A stretch of 35,614 nucleotides of DNA from Arsenophonus fragariae (GTDB taxonomy: Bacteria; Pseudomonadota; Gammaproteobacteria; Enterobacterales; Enterobacteriaceae), in NCBI GenBank assembly GCA_047291315.1, contig JBDPYZ010000024.1, forward strand, positions 1 through 35,614, written 5' to 3'. The position numbers and the translations under genes are program-made. This document shows positions 13,853-21,522 of this stretch, one piece after another. Under the pieces are notes generated by a model. The model did no database searches. It was given only the letters and a program-made list of their open reading frames with translations, and was not told the origin of the DNA. Positions within the stretch are counted from its first letter, which is position 1. Every line of letters starts with the position of its first letter.

Positions 13853-13915
13853 TTCCTTATTTAACTGTGGAATAAGGACTATATCAATTTTCCTTAACTG
13901 TGGAAAGCAAGGAAA
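13853..13915 (-). promoter_or_regulatory. Dual-dyad promoter cassette of the 60-aa gene
   Basis: On the minus strand -35 TTTCCA (13901-13906) and -10 TATAGT (13878-13883) are 17 bp apart. Both dyads have the centre TTCCACAGTTA, with arms TTTCCTT/AAGGAAA and CCTTATT/AATAAGG; centres are 33 bp apart. The second dyad hides the AAGG ribosome site in its 3' arm. Confidence 0.65.
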
Positions 13916-13948
13916 CCACTGCCGCCTGAGGTGGTAAAAGAATCAGGC
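13916..13948 (+). repeat. Pseudoknot-capable repeat, copy 7
   Basis: CCAC (13916-13919) pairs with GTGG (13931-13934), and loop GCCTGA (13924-13929) pairs with TCAGGC (13943-13948). Compared with copies 5 and 6 the loop changed from GCCTTA to GCCTGA and the downstream strand from ATCAGGC or ATTAGGC context to give two extra pairs. Confidence 0.65.
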
Positions 13949-13975
13949 AACACTTAACACCTAAGGAGGCTAGAA

Positions 13976-14200
13976 ATGAAAACAGATAATTCACGTCCGG
14001 ATATCGAAAAGCATCAGGATAGAGATCAAGTAATTTCGCTCACTAATCCCGATAACAACAGCCATTATTTGCTTAACCTGGAGCAACCCGTTAATACCGA
14101 TGAGGAAACCAGAACATTAATCAATATGATTAAAATACTGGCTGAAGAGAACCAGTATTTAAAAAAAGAAAACAGGCGATTGGAGAAGGTGCATCAGTAA
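13976..14200 (+). CDS. 74-aa hydrophilic phage protein
   Basis: A 74-aa protein with a polar N-terminus and a C-terminal coiled-coil helix (LINMIKILAEENQYLKKENR). AGGAGG 7 bp ahead of the ATG is a strong ribosome site. It is followed at 3 bp by the 3' end of the convergent tRNA. No family recognised. Confidence 0.55.
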   Translation: MKTDNSRPDIEKHQDRDQVISLTNPDNNSHYLLNLEQPVNTDEETRTLINMIKILAEENQYLKKENRRLEKVHQ

Positions 14201-14202
14201 AA

Positions 14203-14278
14203 TGGTGGGCTATGCGGGGTTCGAACCTGCGACCGATGGATTAAGAGTCCACTGCTCTACCAACTGAGCTAATAACCC
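14203..14278 (-). tRNA. tRNA-Lys (CTT anticodon)
   Basis: A 76-nt cloverleaf with encoded CCA. Acceptor GGGTTAT pairs with ATAGCCC (one T-G wobble), the D arm is AGCTCAGTTGGTAGAGC, the anticodon stem GTGGA/TCCAT encloses CTCTTAA (anticodon CTT), and the T loop is TTCGAAC. The T stem GCAGG/CCCGC has one A-C mismatch. The body is close to E. coli tRNA-Lys(TTT), with the anticodon changed to CTT. It lies inside the prophage, downstream of the coiled-coil gene on the same strand and could be co-transcribed with it. Confidence 0.9.
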
Positions 14279-14302
14279 ATAATAGTAATTACAACGCAAG
14301 AG

Positions 14303-14719
14303 TTAGAAAAATTTAAGTATTGCCGTTGCAGCACTAACAACCCCCAGCATGACAGCACTTAACTTTATCAGAAGGCTATTGGTTAAAGCTTCAACATCTT
14401 TACGGACTAATGCTATCTCAGAAGATAAATCTTTACGGACATCTGTTATTTGTGCGGTTAAATCTTTACGAACATCTGTTATTTGTGCGGTTAAATCTTT
14501 ACGAACATCTGTTATTTGTGCGGTTAAATCTTTACGGACATCTGTTATTTGTGCTGTTAAATCTTTACGAACATCACCTAAATCTCTTTTGGTCGCTACG
14601 TCAACTGCTTCGTGTGATTCACGGACAGCCAGAGATATAGCTTTAGCCTGGTCTTTAGGTAAGCCAGCACCTTCAAGCGTTTCAACAAATTTCAGTGTAT
14701 CAAATGCAACCTGACCCAT
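14303..14719 (-). CDS. Coiled-coil protein with C-terminal membrane anchor (DUF1640-like), long form
   Basis: A 138-aa protein. The N-terminal 50 residues (MGQVAFDTLKFVETLEGAGL, then QAKAIS and ATKRDLGDVRKDL) match the CCDC90/DUF1640-type pattern. Four 11-residue repeats of DVRKDLTAQIT follow, forming a long coiled coil, then a hydrophobic C-terminal anchor (LLIKLSAVMLGVVSAATAIL). AGGAGG precedes the ATG. The minus-strand promoter is probably TTGCAG, 18 bp, TATACT. A shorter paralogue lies at 20059-20388 with the same upstream region. Prophage members of this family are common; function unknown. Confidence 0.8.
   Translation of the reverse strand: MGQVAFDTLKFVETLEGAGLPKDQAKAISLAVRESHEAVDVATKRDLGDVRKDLTAQITDVRKDLTAQITDVRKDLTAQITDVRKDLTAQITDVRKDLSSEIALVRKDVEALTNSLLIKLSAVMLGVVSAATAILKFF
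14438..14577 (-). repeat. 33-bp tandem repeats encoding 11-residue coiled-coil units
   Basis: Four near-identical 33-bp units and a partial one, differing by single silent changes such as ACGAAC versus ACGGAC. Each unit encodes DVRKDLTAQIT. The paralogue at 20059 has no array, so the copy number can evidently change. Confidence 0.75.
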
Positions 14720-14823
14720 AGGGATAATCCTCCTGTTTTGGTAAGTATAACGGGTTTAGGGTTCAATCTGCAAAATCTTTCACATTAATACCTTCATTCG
14801 TTCCATTACGGAGAAATATTTTT

Positions 14824-15636
14824 ATGTCTAAAATTACCAAAACCGAATTAATGACGTTTAAAACTGATAATTTGGGTGTCGAGTTACAAGGAACCCTTTA
14901 TCAAGGAAAACCAGTATTCTTTGCCGTAGAACTGGCAAAGGTGCTTGGATATGAAAAACCCCATAAAGCATTAGACGCACACTGTAAGTCATTGATTAAA
15001 CTTAATTGCTCCGAAACGGAGGAATTAGGGCTCGGTTTTAAACCGAAAGGAATGATACTTGCGCCCGAGTCCGATCTGTACCGCTTGATACTGAAAAGCA
15101 AACTCCCCTCTGCTGAACGTGTTCAGGATTGGGTGTGTGAAGATGTTTTACCAGCATTACGTCAACACGGAAGCTATAGCATTAAAAAGCATCACAAAGA
15201 CGAAGGCAGCGGATTGCCTGAATTCCGCAAAGCAAAGGCGATAGAAATTCAGACTAAAGCCATACAGATTCAAATGGAAAATGTGAAGAAAATATTTGAA
15301 TGGGCAACAAACCTTTCCGATAACGCCAGACAAACCATCATAGCAGGACTGATTAACCCTATTGCGGGTAGTGAAGTGATCCCCTTTCCTCTTATCATCG
15401 AAAAACATTATACCGCCACAGAGATTGGTAAAATGTTTAATGTTTCCGCAAATAAGATTGGGCGGATCGCTAATGATAACAACATGAAGGTTAAAGCGTA
15501 TGGCGATACCTATCTCGATAAATCACCTTACAGTAACAAAGAGGTTGAGTCCTTTCGCTACAACGAGAAGGCAATTAAGAAATTCAAGGAAATTATTGTC
15601 GCAGAACAGGAATCCGCAAAAAACGCACTCGTTTAA
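14824..15636 (+). CDS. BRO-N antirepressor, free-standing
   Basis: A 270-aa protein. Residues about 15-115 form a BRO-N domain (GKPVFFAVELAKVLGYEKP, then PESDLYRLILKSKLPSAE and WVCEDVLPALRQHG). A linker helix follows, then a C-terminal domain with TATEIGKMFNVSANKIGRIA and SPYSNKEVESFRYNEKA, common in phage antirepressors. GGAG 10 bp ahead of the ATG is the ribosome site. It has no C4 unit of its own; the 90 bp in front is shared with the KilA-N gene at 20493 and lies divergent to a coiled-coil gene in both cases. The unit 3 C4 promoter starts 8 bp after its stop. Confidence 0.85.
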   Translation: MSKITKTELMTFKTDNLGVELQGTLYQGKPVFFAVELAKVLGYEKPHKALDAHCKSLIKLNCSETEELGLGFKPKGMILAPESDLYRLILKSKLPSAERVQDWVCEDVLPALRQHGSYSIKKHHKDEGSGLPEFRKAKAIEIQTKAIQIQMENVKKIFEWATNLSDNARQTIIAGLINPIAGSEVIPFPLIIEKHYTATEIGKMFNVSANKIGRIANDNNMKVKAYGDTYLDKSPYSNKEVESFRYNEKAIKKFKEIIVAEQESAKNALV

Positions 15637-15643
15637 ATACCCA

Positions 15644-15845
15644 TTGACGAAAGAAGAAATTATGCGCTATAGTTTACTTGCATCTGATAAATCAGATGCC
15701 GGGTTTGACACCCCGCTTAAGAATCCGCGACATACACACGCCGCAAGCGTGTTTTTTAATGTCGTAATCTAGCTACATTCAATGGTGGGCTGGATAGGGC
15801 AACCGAAAGGTTGGCTGGTTTGGATTCTCCGGTAGTGTCAACCCT
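15644..15845 (+). ncRNA. C4-like antisense RNA, unit 3 (with promoter)
   Basis: Promoter TTGACG (15644-15649), 18 bp, TATAGT (15668-15673); start near 15680. Signature AATGGTGGGCTGG and CAACCGAAAGGTTG hairpin present. 5' boxes TTTGACACC (15704) and AAGAATCC (15719) pair with 3' boxes GGATTCT (15822) and GTGTCAA (15835). Target boxes TTTGACACC (15867) and GAATCC (15899) lie just ahead of the GGAGG of the antirepressor. A 36-codon ORF beginning MRYS overlaps; see the rejected list. Confidence 0.82.
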
Positions 15846-15916
15846 GTTCAGTTCACCACCAACGAGTTTGACACCTCAAGGTAGTGGTTAATAAACACGA
15901 ATCCATCGGAGGTCTT

Positions 15917-16687
15917 ATGACTCTTCAATTATCTACTATTAATCCAAAAGTCACTGTTCACAATGGTAAAGCTGTTACCACATCTCAAGATGTGGCAGAT
16001 TATTTCGGTAAAAGGCATGATGACGTATTAAAGAAAATTCGCAACCTTGACTGTTCCTCTGATTTTACTGCCCGCAATTTTACGGTTTGCTTTAAAAACA
16101 ATAAGTTACAAAATGGAAAACCTCAGCCTTACTACGAAATGACCAAAGACGGCTTCGTATTTCTGGTTATGGGATTTACAGGCAAGAAAGCAGCGCAATT
16201 CAAGGAAGCTTATATTGCTGAATTTAATCGCATGGAAGCAGAGTTACATTCTACCCCTAAATATCAACCCCAACCGAAAGCCGTAGAGCGTTTTAGCCAT
16301 TCAGACACCCGTAATTTAACACATTTAGTCCGGTGCATGACAAATGGCTTCCGGTTTGAGCGTTCATGGAGTAATGCGGTGTGGCTGGCTTTGCGCGAAG
16401 TCACTGGCACGCCCTCACCGGCGCGTTTTCAGGTGGAGCATATCCCCTTAATGGCTGACGAGTGCCGGCGCATTTACTACATTACCGAGTCACTACGCCA
16501 GATTATCAATGACGCTGAAAAGCAGGTTATCAAACGACTTTTACGTAAACGTGAGAATATCGATACCGTATTAGCGGAAATAAAACAGCTTTTTGAGCAT
16601 TTCCACCATCAACAAATCGGGATAATCACCGCACGCACTGATCAGTGGTACGAAGGTGAGTTGACCCATTTCTTAGAACGTCATTAA
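15917..16687 (+). CDS. Antirepressor, Rha domain plus shared C-terminal domain (unit 3)
   Basis: A 256-aa protein. The ATG at 15917 follows GGAGG (15908-15912); the frame opens further upstream but across the RNA target boxes. Residues about 5-105 are a Rha-type regulatory domain: TSQDVADYFGKRHDDVLKKI, YYEMTKDGFVFLVMGFTGKKA, FKEAYIAEFNRMEAEL. From about residue 115 it has the helical C-terminal domain common to units 1, 2 and 4. Rha proteins interfere with prophage growth or regulate repressors; here the C4 context argues for an antirepressor. Confidence 0.85.
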   Translation: MTLQLSTINPKVTVHNGKAVTTSQDVADYFGKRHDDVLKKIRNLDCSSDFTARNFTVCFKNNKLQNGKPQPYYEMTKDGFVFLVMGFTGKKAAQFKEAYIAEFNRMEAELHSTPKYQPQPKAVERFSHSDTRNLTHLVRCMTNGFRFERSWSNAVWLALREVTGTPSPARFQVEHIPLMADECRRIYYITESLRQIINDAEKQVIKRLLRKRENIDTVLAEIKQLFEHFHHQQIGIITARTDQWYEGELTHFLERH

Positions 16688-16698
16688 TTAATCTTAAC

Positions 16699-16721
16699 GC
16701 CCCTTTCTAAGGGGCTATTTG
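16699..16721 (+). terminator. Terminator between the two genes of unit 3
   Basis: GCCCCT (16699-16704) pairs with AGGGGC (16710-16715), followed by TATTTGTTT, as in unit 1. Confidence 0.65.
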
Positions 16722-16752
16722 TTTATCAATTTCATTATTGAAGGATTCCTAC

Positions 16753-17454
16753 ATGCAAAATTTAATGAACGCACAAAATATCACCCTGTCCGGTAGTGAA
16801 ACCATTGACTCACAACAATTACTAATCATGGTCAACGACACACGAAAAGAACATGGCGAACCACCAATTAGAAATAACGTTTTTATCGATCGTATTAAAG
16901 ATGAACTCGAAGGCGAGTACTACAAAATTTTTGTAGTGCAAAAAATGAACAACACAGAATCAGAAGTTATCGAAATGACCCTTAAACAAGCGCTCCGTGT
17001 TGCCGCCCGTGAATCGAAAGCGGTTCGCCGCTCACTGATTGATAAACTGGAGCAGCAAAGCAAACCACAAAGCGCCAATGAAATTATTGCAGCAATGGCA
17101 TTAGCTAACGTTGCACAGGAGCGCCGTTTAAAAAGTATCGAACATCAGGTTGTACAGGTGTCAGAAGAAATCGAACATATCAAACAAGGCACGATACCCG
17201 CGGGTTTCCAAGGCTATAGCTATCTTAAAACAAAATATGGCTTAAGCGATGCTAAATGTCGCCAGTTAGTCATGGCGTGGAAGGTGCCTTACAAAAAAGT
17301 GCCCCATGTTGCGCCCGGTGGCCAGATTATACAAATGTCAGTGGTTGATGAAGCAGCCTTCAAAAATGCATCGGATAAGATGCTGCTTGAGTCTGAGAAA
17401 CGCGGCAGTCAGTGGTATCACCCTAAAATGGGGCGTTTTTCTGTTACCGCCTGA
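16753..17454 (+). CDS. Rha-like regulatory protein (unit 3, second gene)
   Basis: A 233-aa protein. The N-terminal 95 residues are Rha-like (TIDSQQLLIMVNDTRKEHGE, NNVFIDRIKDELEG, EMTLKQALRVAARESKAVRR). A coiled-coil linker follows (RRLKSIEHQVVQVSEEIEHI). The C-terminal 70 residues carry a helix-turn-helix-like stretch (YLKTKYGLSDAKCRQLVMAW) and end in RFSVTA. It replaces the AntA-type gene found at this place in units 1, 2 and 4. The ATG at 16753 follows GAAGGA. It ends 12 bp before the DNA polymerase start, so both are in one operon. Confidence 0.78.
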   Translation: MQNLMNAQNITLSGSETIDSQQLLIMVNDTRKEHGEPPIRNNVFIDRIKDELEGEYYKIFVVQKMNNTESEVIEMTLKQALRVAARESKAVRRSLIDKLEQQSKPQSANEIIAAMALANVAQERRLKSIEHQVVQVSEEIEHIKQGTIPAGFQGYSYLKTKYGLSDAKCRQLVMAWKVPYKKVPHVAPGGQIIQMSVVDEAAFKNASDKMLLESEKRGSQWYHPKMGRFSVTA

Positions 17455-17466
17455 TAAGGATGTATT

Positions 17467-19530
17467 ATGCAGGATTTACTGTTTTGTGATTTGGAAACCT
17501 ACAGCGATATACCGATTAACTGTGGCCCCCACCGCTACGCTGAGAACGCTGAAATATTACTTTTTGCTTATGCCTACAATGATGACCCCGTCAACGTCTG
17601 GGACGTGACCGAAGATAAAACGATGCCCGCAGATTTAAAAGCCTATCTTGATGACCCTGAGATTTTAACCGTCTGGCATAATGGCGGCATGTTTGATACG
17701 GTGATTTTAAAACAGGTGTTAAATATTGACCTGCCTTTAACCCGCATTCACGATACGTTAGTGCAAGCCTTAGTACATGGCTTACCCGGTGCGTTAGGTT
17801 TGCTGTGCGACATATTCAAAATCAATGCCGAGAAAGCCAAAGATAAAGAGGGTAAGGCGTTAATACAGTTATTTTGCAAACCCCGTCCTAAAAACAGCAA
17901 AATACAACGCGCCACTGCGTTAACCCACCCAGAGGAATGGCAACGTTTTAAAACATACGCAGGCTCTGATATTTTAGCCATGCGGGAGATTTATCAACAC
18001 ATTCCCCACTGGAACATGAATTTTGACGAAACCCAATTATGGCAGTTAGACCAAAAGATTAATCGCCGTGGAATGTTTATGGATGTTGAGCTTGCCAAAA
18101 GTGCGTTGACTGCGGTTGAAAACGAGCAGAAACGTTTGTCAAAAGTCACCCAGCAATTAACGGATAATGCCGTACAGGCCGCGACCCAACGCGATGCCCT
18201 GTTACAGCATATCGTTTCGGCATTTGGCATCACATTACCGGATATGCAAGCCAGCACGCTACAGCGCCGAATTGATGACCCGAACATCCCCGCTGCTTTA
18301 CGCGAACTGCTGTCAGTCCGTTTGCAATCCTGCACAACCAGCACCAGCAAATATAAAGCGCTATTAAAATCAGTCAGTTCAGACGGACGCCTACGGGGAA
18401 CAAAGCAATTTTGTGGCGCATCACGCACTGGCCGCTGGGCAGGTCGGATTTTTCAACCGGATAATCTCCCACGACCCACACTTGACCAACAAACCATTGA
18501 TAACGGTATCGATGCGCTAAAAGCCAACTGCGCAGAGTTAATTTATGATGACATTATGCAATTGACCAGTTCCGCGCTAAGAGGGTGCATTATTGCCCCA
18601 CCTGGTAAAAAACTGGTTATCTCTGACCTGTCGAATATTGAAGGTCGCATGCTGGCATGGGTGGCGGGTGAAACATGGAAAGTCAACGCTTTTAGCGAAT
18701 TTGACAACGACAAGGGCGATGACTTATATAAACTTGCCTACGCCCGGGCATTTAATCTTCTACCTAAAGACGTCACTAAAGCCCAGCGACAAATCGGTAA
18801 GGTGATGGAGCTGGGTTTAGGGTATGGGGGCGGGGTTGCAGCATTCCTGACTTTTGCCCTAGCCTACGACCTTGATTTAGATGAACTGACTGTCGCCGCT
18901 TTACCCAATATACCCCCCGACATTAAGCGAGAGGCGATTAACTGGTATAAAAAATCCGTTGAGATGAAAAAGACCTATGGTCTGAGCGAGAAAGTTTTTG
19001 TTACCTGCGATTCCCTTAAGCGCATGTGGCGTAACGCTCACCTACAAATATCATCATTCTGGTACGATATCGAAGAAACGGTAAAACGCGCGATTCAGTC
19101 ACCTGGGATACCGTTCAAGTGCCGTAAACTTACCGTCCGGCGTGATAAAGCCTGGCTAAGAATTTTTTTACCTTCAGGCCGTGACATTTATTACCCTTCC
19201 CCGCGTTTAGAGAACGGACAAATCACCTATATGGGTACAAATCCTTACAGCCGTAAATGGGAAAGGTTAAAAACCTACGGTGGGAAAATCGTGGAGAATA
19301 TCTGTCAGGCTGCAGCCCGTGATGTTCTGGCCTATAATATGCCGTATATTGAAAAGGCAGGTTTTGAGATTGTCCTAACCGTCCATGATGAAATTATCAG
19401 CGAAGCGCCCGATACTTCGCAATTCTCAGCCGAAGGGTTAAGTAAACTGTTAAGTTTTAAACCTGACTGGGCTTTAGATTTACCACTTAGTGCTGATGGC
19501 TTTGAGGCTTATCGCTATCGAAAGGAATAA
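17467..19530 (+). CDS. Family A (Pol I-type) phage DNA polymerase with 3'-5' exonuclease
   Basis: A 687-aa polymerase. The DnaQ-like exonuclease starts at once (LFCDLETYSD, then HNGGMFDTVIL and YAGSDILAMREIY). In the polymerase domain motif A is KLVISDLSNIEGRMLAW (about residue 382), motif B is KAQRQIGKVMELGLGYGGG, and motif C is LTVHDEIISE with Asp641. The family's SNIE/SQIE glutamate is present. Length agrees with phage polymerases of the DUF2800/DUF2815 module. It copies phage DNA with the SSB, helicase and nuclease encoded around it. AAGGA precedes the ATG. Confidence 0.95.
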   Translation: MQDLLFCDLETYSDIPINCGPHRYAENAEILLFAYAYNDDPVNVWDVTEDKTMPADLKAYLDDPEILTVWHNGGMFDTVILKQVLNIDLPLTRIHDTLVQALVHGLPGALGLLCDIFKINAEKAKDKEGKALIQLFCKPRPKNSKIQRATALTHPEEWQRFKTYAGSDILAMREIYQHIPHWNMNFDETQLWQLDQKINRRGMFMDVELAKSALTAVENEQKRLSKVTQQLTDNAVQAATQRDALLQHIVSAFGITLPDMQASTLQRRIDDPNIPAALRELLSVRLQSCTTSTSKYKALLKSVSSDGRLRGTKQFCGASRTGRWAGRIFQPDNLPRPTLDQQTIDNGIDALKANCAELIYDDIMQLTSSALRGCIIAPPGKKLVISDLSNIEGRMLAWVAGETWKVNAFSEFDNDKGDDLYKLAYARAFNLLPKDVTKAQRQIGKVMELGLGYGGGVAAFLTFALAYDLDLDELTVAALPNIPPDIKREAINWYKKSVEMKKTYGLSEKVFVTCDSLKRMWRNAHLQISSFWYDIEETVKRAIQSPGIPFKCRKLTVRRDKAWLRIFLPSGRDIYYPSPRLENGQITYMGTNPYSRKWERLKTYGGKIVENICQAAARDVLAYNMPYIEKAGFEIVLTVHDEIISEAPDTSQFSAEGLSKLLSFKPDWALDLPLSADGFEAYRYRKE

Positions 19531-19553
19531 TAACACAGGACAAAATAAACATC

Positions 19554-19775
19554 ATGGCATTTAAAAAGAACGACAGCCCACTCTATTTTAAGGCTGCACA
19601 GGATGCGGTTCACCTTGAACAATCAGGCCAATACCGTGAAGCGGCGCGTGCATGGTCACAGGCAAACCGGCTGGCTAGAAACCGGGATAATTGTATCTGG
19701 AGTGAACACCGCGCTGATTTTTGCATTATGCAAATTAAACGGGAAAATATGAAAAGGAGGTATTCATGCGGTTAA
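19554..19775 (+). CDS. ANR-family regulator-like small protein
   Basis: A 73-aa protein with the ANR-family core: FKAAQDAVHLEQSGQYREAA, AWSQANRLARN, then WSEHRADFC. Members are small negative regulators (of AraC-type activators in enteric pathogens) and are common in prophages. It sits between polymerase and VRR-NUC and overlaps the latter by 10 bp. AGGAGG near its 3' end serves the next gene. Family fit is good; its target here is unknown. Confidence 0.75.
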   Translation: MAFKKNDSPLYFKAAQDAVHLEQSGQYREAARAWSQANRLARNRDNCIWSEHRADFCIMQIKRENMKRRYSCG

Positions 19776-20062
19776 TCAGGGAAGAGACTATTGAAAAGCA
19801 CTTGGTCAGTGAAGTGCGAAAAATCGGCGGTATTGCCTATAAATTTGTTTCACCTGGGCGACGTGGTGTACCCGACCGATTAGTCGCTCTCCCCAATGGC
19901 AAAATCATTTTCGTTGAATGTAAAGCACCGGGCGAAAAACCCACCCCCTGCCAATTACGCGAACACGCACGGCTTTTTGCCTTAGGCCATCAGGTCATTG
20001 TGCTGGACAGCCAGGATTTAGGCAGCATATTGCCCGCTGAGGAACTACAGGACGGTTTTTAA
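19766..20062 (+). CDS. VRR-NUC domain nuclease
   Basis: A 98-aa stand-alone VRR-NUC protein. Visible motifs: the N-terminal glutamate in REETIEKHLV, GRRGVPDRLVAL with the catalytic Asp, IIFVECKAPG with Glu-x-Lys, and the final QLREHARL helix. In phages such proteins act as Holliday-junction resolvases or flap nucleases of the replication module. The ATG at 19766 follows AGGAGG inside the preceding gene, so the two are coupled. Confidence 0.9.
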   Translation: MRLIREETIEKHLVSEVRKIGGIAYKFVSPGRRGVPDRLVALPNGKIIFVECKAPGEKPTPCQLREHARLFALGHQVIVLDSQDLGSILPAEELQDGF

Positions 20063-20388
20063 ACCAGTTTTATGATTAGGGTGACAATCGTTGCCGCAGC
20101 ACCAACAATAGCTAACATGACACCGCTTAGTTTTATCAGAAGGCTATTGGTTAACCCTTCAACATCTTTACGGACTAGTGATATCTGTGAGTCTATCTTG
20201 ACATCAAGCTTATCAAATCTGCCGTCTATTTCTTTACGAACATCATCTAAATCGCGTTTAGTCGCTACATCCGCAACCTCGTGTGACTTACGCACAGCAA
20301 TAGAAATTGCTTTTGCCTGCTCTTTTGGCAAACCTGCATTCTCTAATGTTTCGACAAATTCTTGCGTATCAAATGCAACCTGACCCAT
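20059..20388 (-). CDS. Coiled-coil protein with C-terminal membrane anchor (DUF1640-like), short form
   Basis: A 109-aa paralogue of the gene at 14303-14719. The N-terminus is nearly the same (MGQVAFDTQEFVETLENAGL, ATKRDLDDVRK), but in place of the 11-residue repeats there is one coiled segment (EIDGRFDKLDVKIDSQI). The C-terminal anchor is LLIKLSGVMLAIVGAAATIV. AGGAGG precedes the ATG. Its stop overlaps the convergent VRR-NUC stop by 4 bp. The duplicated 110-bp upstream region is shared with the long form. Confidence 0.8.
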   Translation of the reverse strand: MGQVAFDTQEFVETLENAGLPKEQAKAISIAVRKSHEVADVATKRDLDDVRKEIDGRFDKLDVKIDSQISLVRKDVEGLTNSLLIKLSGVMLAIVGAAATIVTLIIKLV

Positions 20389-20492
20389 AGGGGTAATCCT
20401 CCTGTTTTGGTAAGTATAACGGGTTTAGGGCTCAATCCGCAAAATCTTTCACGTTAATACCTTAATTCGTTTAACTACGGAGAAATATTTTT

Positions 20493-21278
20493 ATGTCTAA
20501 ATTAGTTGTTATCGAAAATACCGTTGTTCGTCAAGACGCTTTCGGGCGGTATTGTCTGAATGATTTACATAAAGCAGCGGGTGATAATAGAAAGGACAGC
20601 CCGTCACACTGGCTTGCAAATAGCAAAACTCAAGAACTTGTTGAGCAATTTGTAAGCGATACAGGAATTCCGGTATCGGTCATTCGAGGAGGTATCGGGC
20701 AAGGAACTTACGTTGCTAAAGAACTGGTTTATGCTTATGCAATGTGGATTAGTGCAGCTTTCCATCTCAAAGTGATTCGTACTTTTGATGAAGTTATTTC
20801 TACACCTACACAACCGCTAACCGATAAAGTACAAGCAGGCTTAGCCATGATCGCTTTTTACAAGCAAGAGCTGCGTATCGCCCCTTCTGGTCTACTTGGC
20901 GCAATGAAAAAACTGCAATCTTCCCTTGGGATGCCGGATATACTACCTGCTTACGCTGTTGATGCACCTGAAGGAAATTTGACAGTATCAAGCGAAGTAA
21001 CGCATTCTTTTACAGAGCTTTTACAATTACATGGCAAACCTTACAGCCCCCCATCTGGCTTTAAGCGTCTACAACTATTAGGCATTGTTGAACGTAAATC
21101 GCGTCCCAGTAACAAACATCCTGACAAAGAAAAACTATTCTGGTCACTGACGGAAAACGGATTGCAGTTTGGCAAAAATCTAACTGACCCAAACCATCCC
21201 CGTCAGACTCAGCCCCATTTCTACGATAACCAGTTTCCTAGATTGTTAGGTGTAATGATGAACGGGATTGCAGCATAA
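20493..21278 (+). CDS. KilA-N domain antirepressor-like protein, free-standing
   Basis: A 261-aa protein. Residues about 1-105 are a KilA-N DNA-binding domain: RYCLNDLHKAAGDNRKDSPS, HWLANSKTQELVEQF, GGIGQGTYVAKELVYAYAMW, KVIRTFDEVI. A Pro-rich linker leads to a C-terminal winged-helix-like domain (HSFTELLQLHGKPYSPPSGF, LFWSLTENGLQFGKNL). GGAG is the ribosome site. As with the BRO gene at 14824, it is divergent from a coiled-coil gene and directly followed (6 bp) by a C4 promoter. Confidence 0.85.
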   Translation: MSKLVVIENTVVRQDAFGRYCLNDLHKAAGDNRKDSPSHWLANSKTQELVEQFVSDTGIPVSVIRGGIGQGTYVAKELVYAYAMWISAAFHLKVIRTFDEVISTPTQPLTDKVQAGLAMIAFYKQELRIAPSGLLGAMKKLQSSLGMPDILPAYAVDAPEGNLTVSSEVTHSFTELLQLHGKPYSPPSGFKRLQLLGIVERKSRPSNKHPDKEKLFWSLTENGLQFGKNLTDPNHPRQTQPHFYDNQFPRLLGVMMNGIAA

Positions 21279-21284
21279 TAACCA

Positions 21285-21472
21285 TTGACGAAAGAAGAAA
21301 TCATGCGCTATAGTTTATTTAGGTACTCAACATACCCAGATAGCGGATACCGCTCCCGAAAGTAATGCGGTTTTTTTACGTCCATAGATTGTTATGGTCG
21401 GGTAGCGAGCAAAAGATAAAACACCTTTTCGAAGGGAAAATTGCTGGCCGTCTATCTGCGGTGTTGAAGTAC
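21285..21472 (+). ncRNA. Divergent C4-like antisense RNA, unit 4 (with promoter)
   Basis: The promoter is the same (TTGACG 21285-21290, 18 bp, TATAGT 21309-21314), but the sequence departs from the other units right after it, and the GGTGGGCTGG signature is absent. Pairing logic is kept: 5' boxes TCAACA (21327) and CAGATAG (21337), 3' boxes CTATCTG (21452) and TGTTGA (21462), target boxes CTCAACA (21484) and CAGATAGG (21507). The last runs into the AGGA ribosome site of the antirepressor. The middle has a TTTTCGAAGGGAAAA hairpin. Confidence 0.7.
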
Positions 21473-21522
21473 CCGACCGCCCTCTCAACAAGGGTAAATC
21501 AACAATCAGATAGGAACGTAAA

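Noticed and set aside
14438..14577. Possible CRISPR or minisatellite outside genes
   Set aside because: The 33-bp repeats keep an open frame in a coiled-coil gene and have no spacers.
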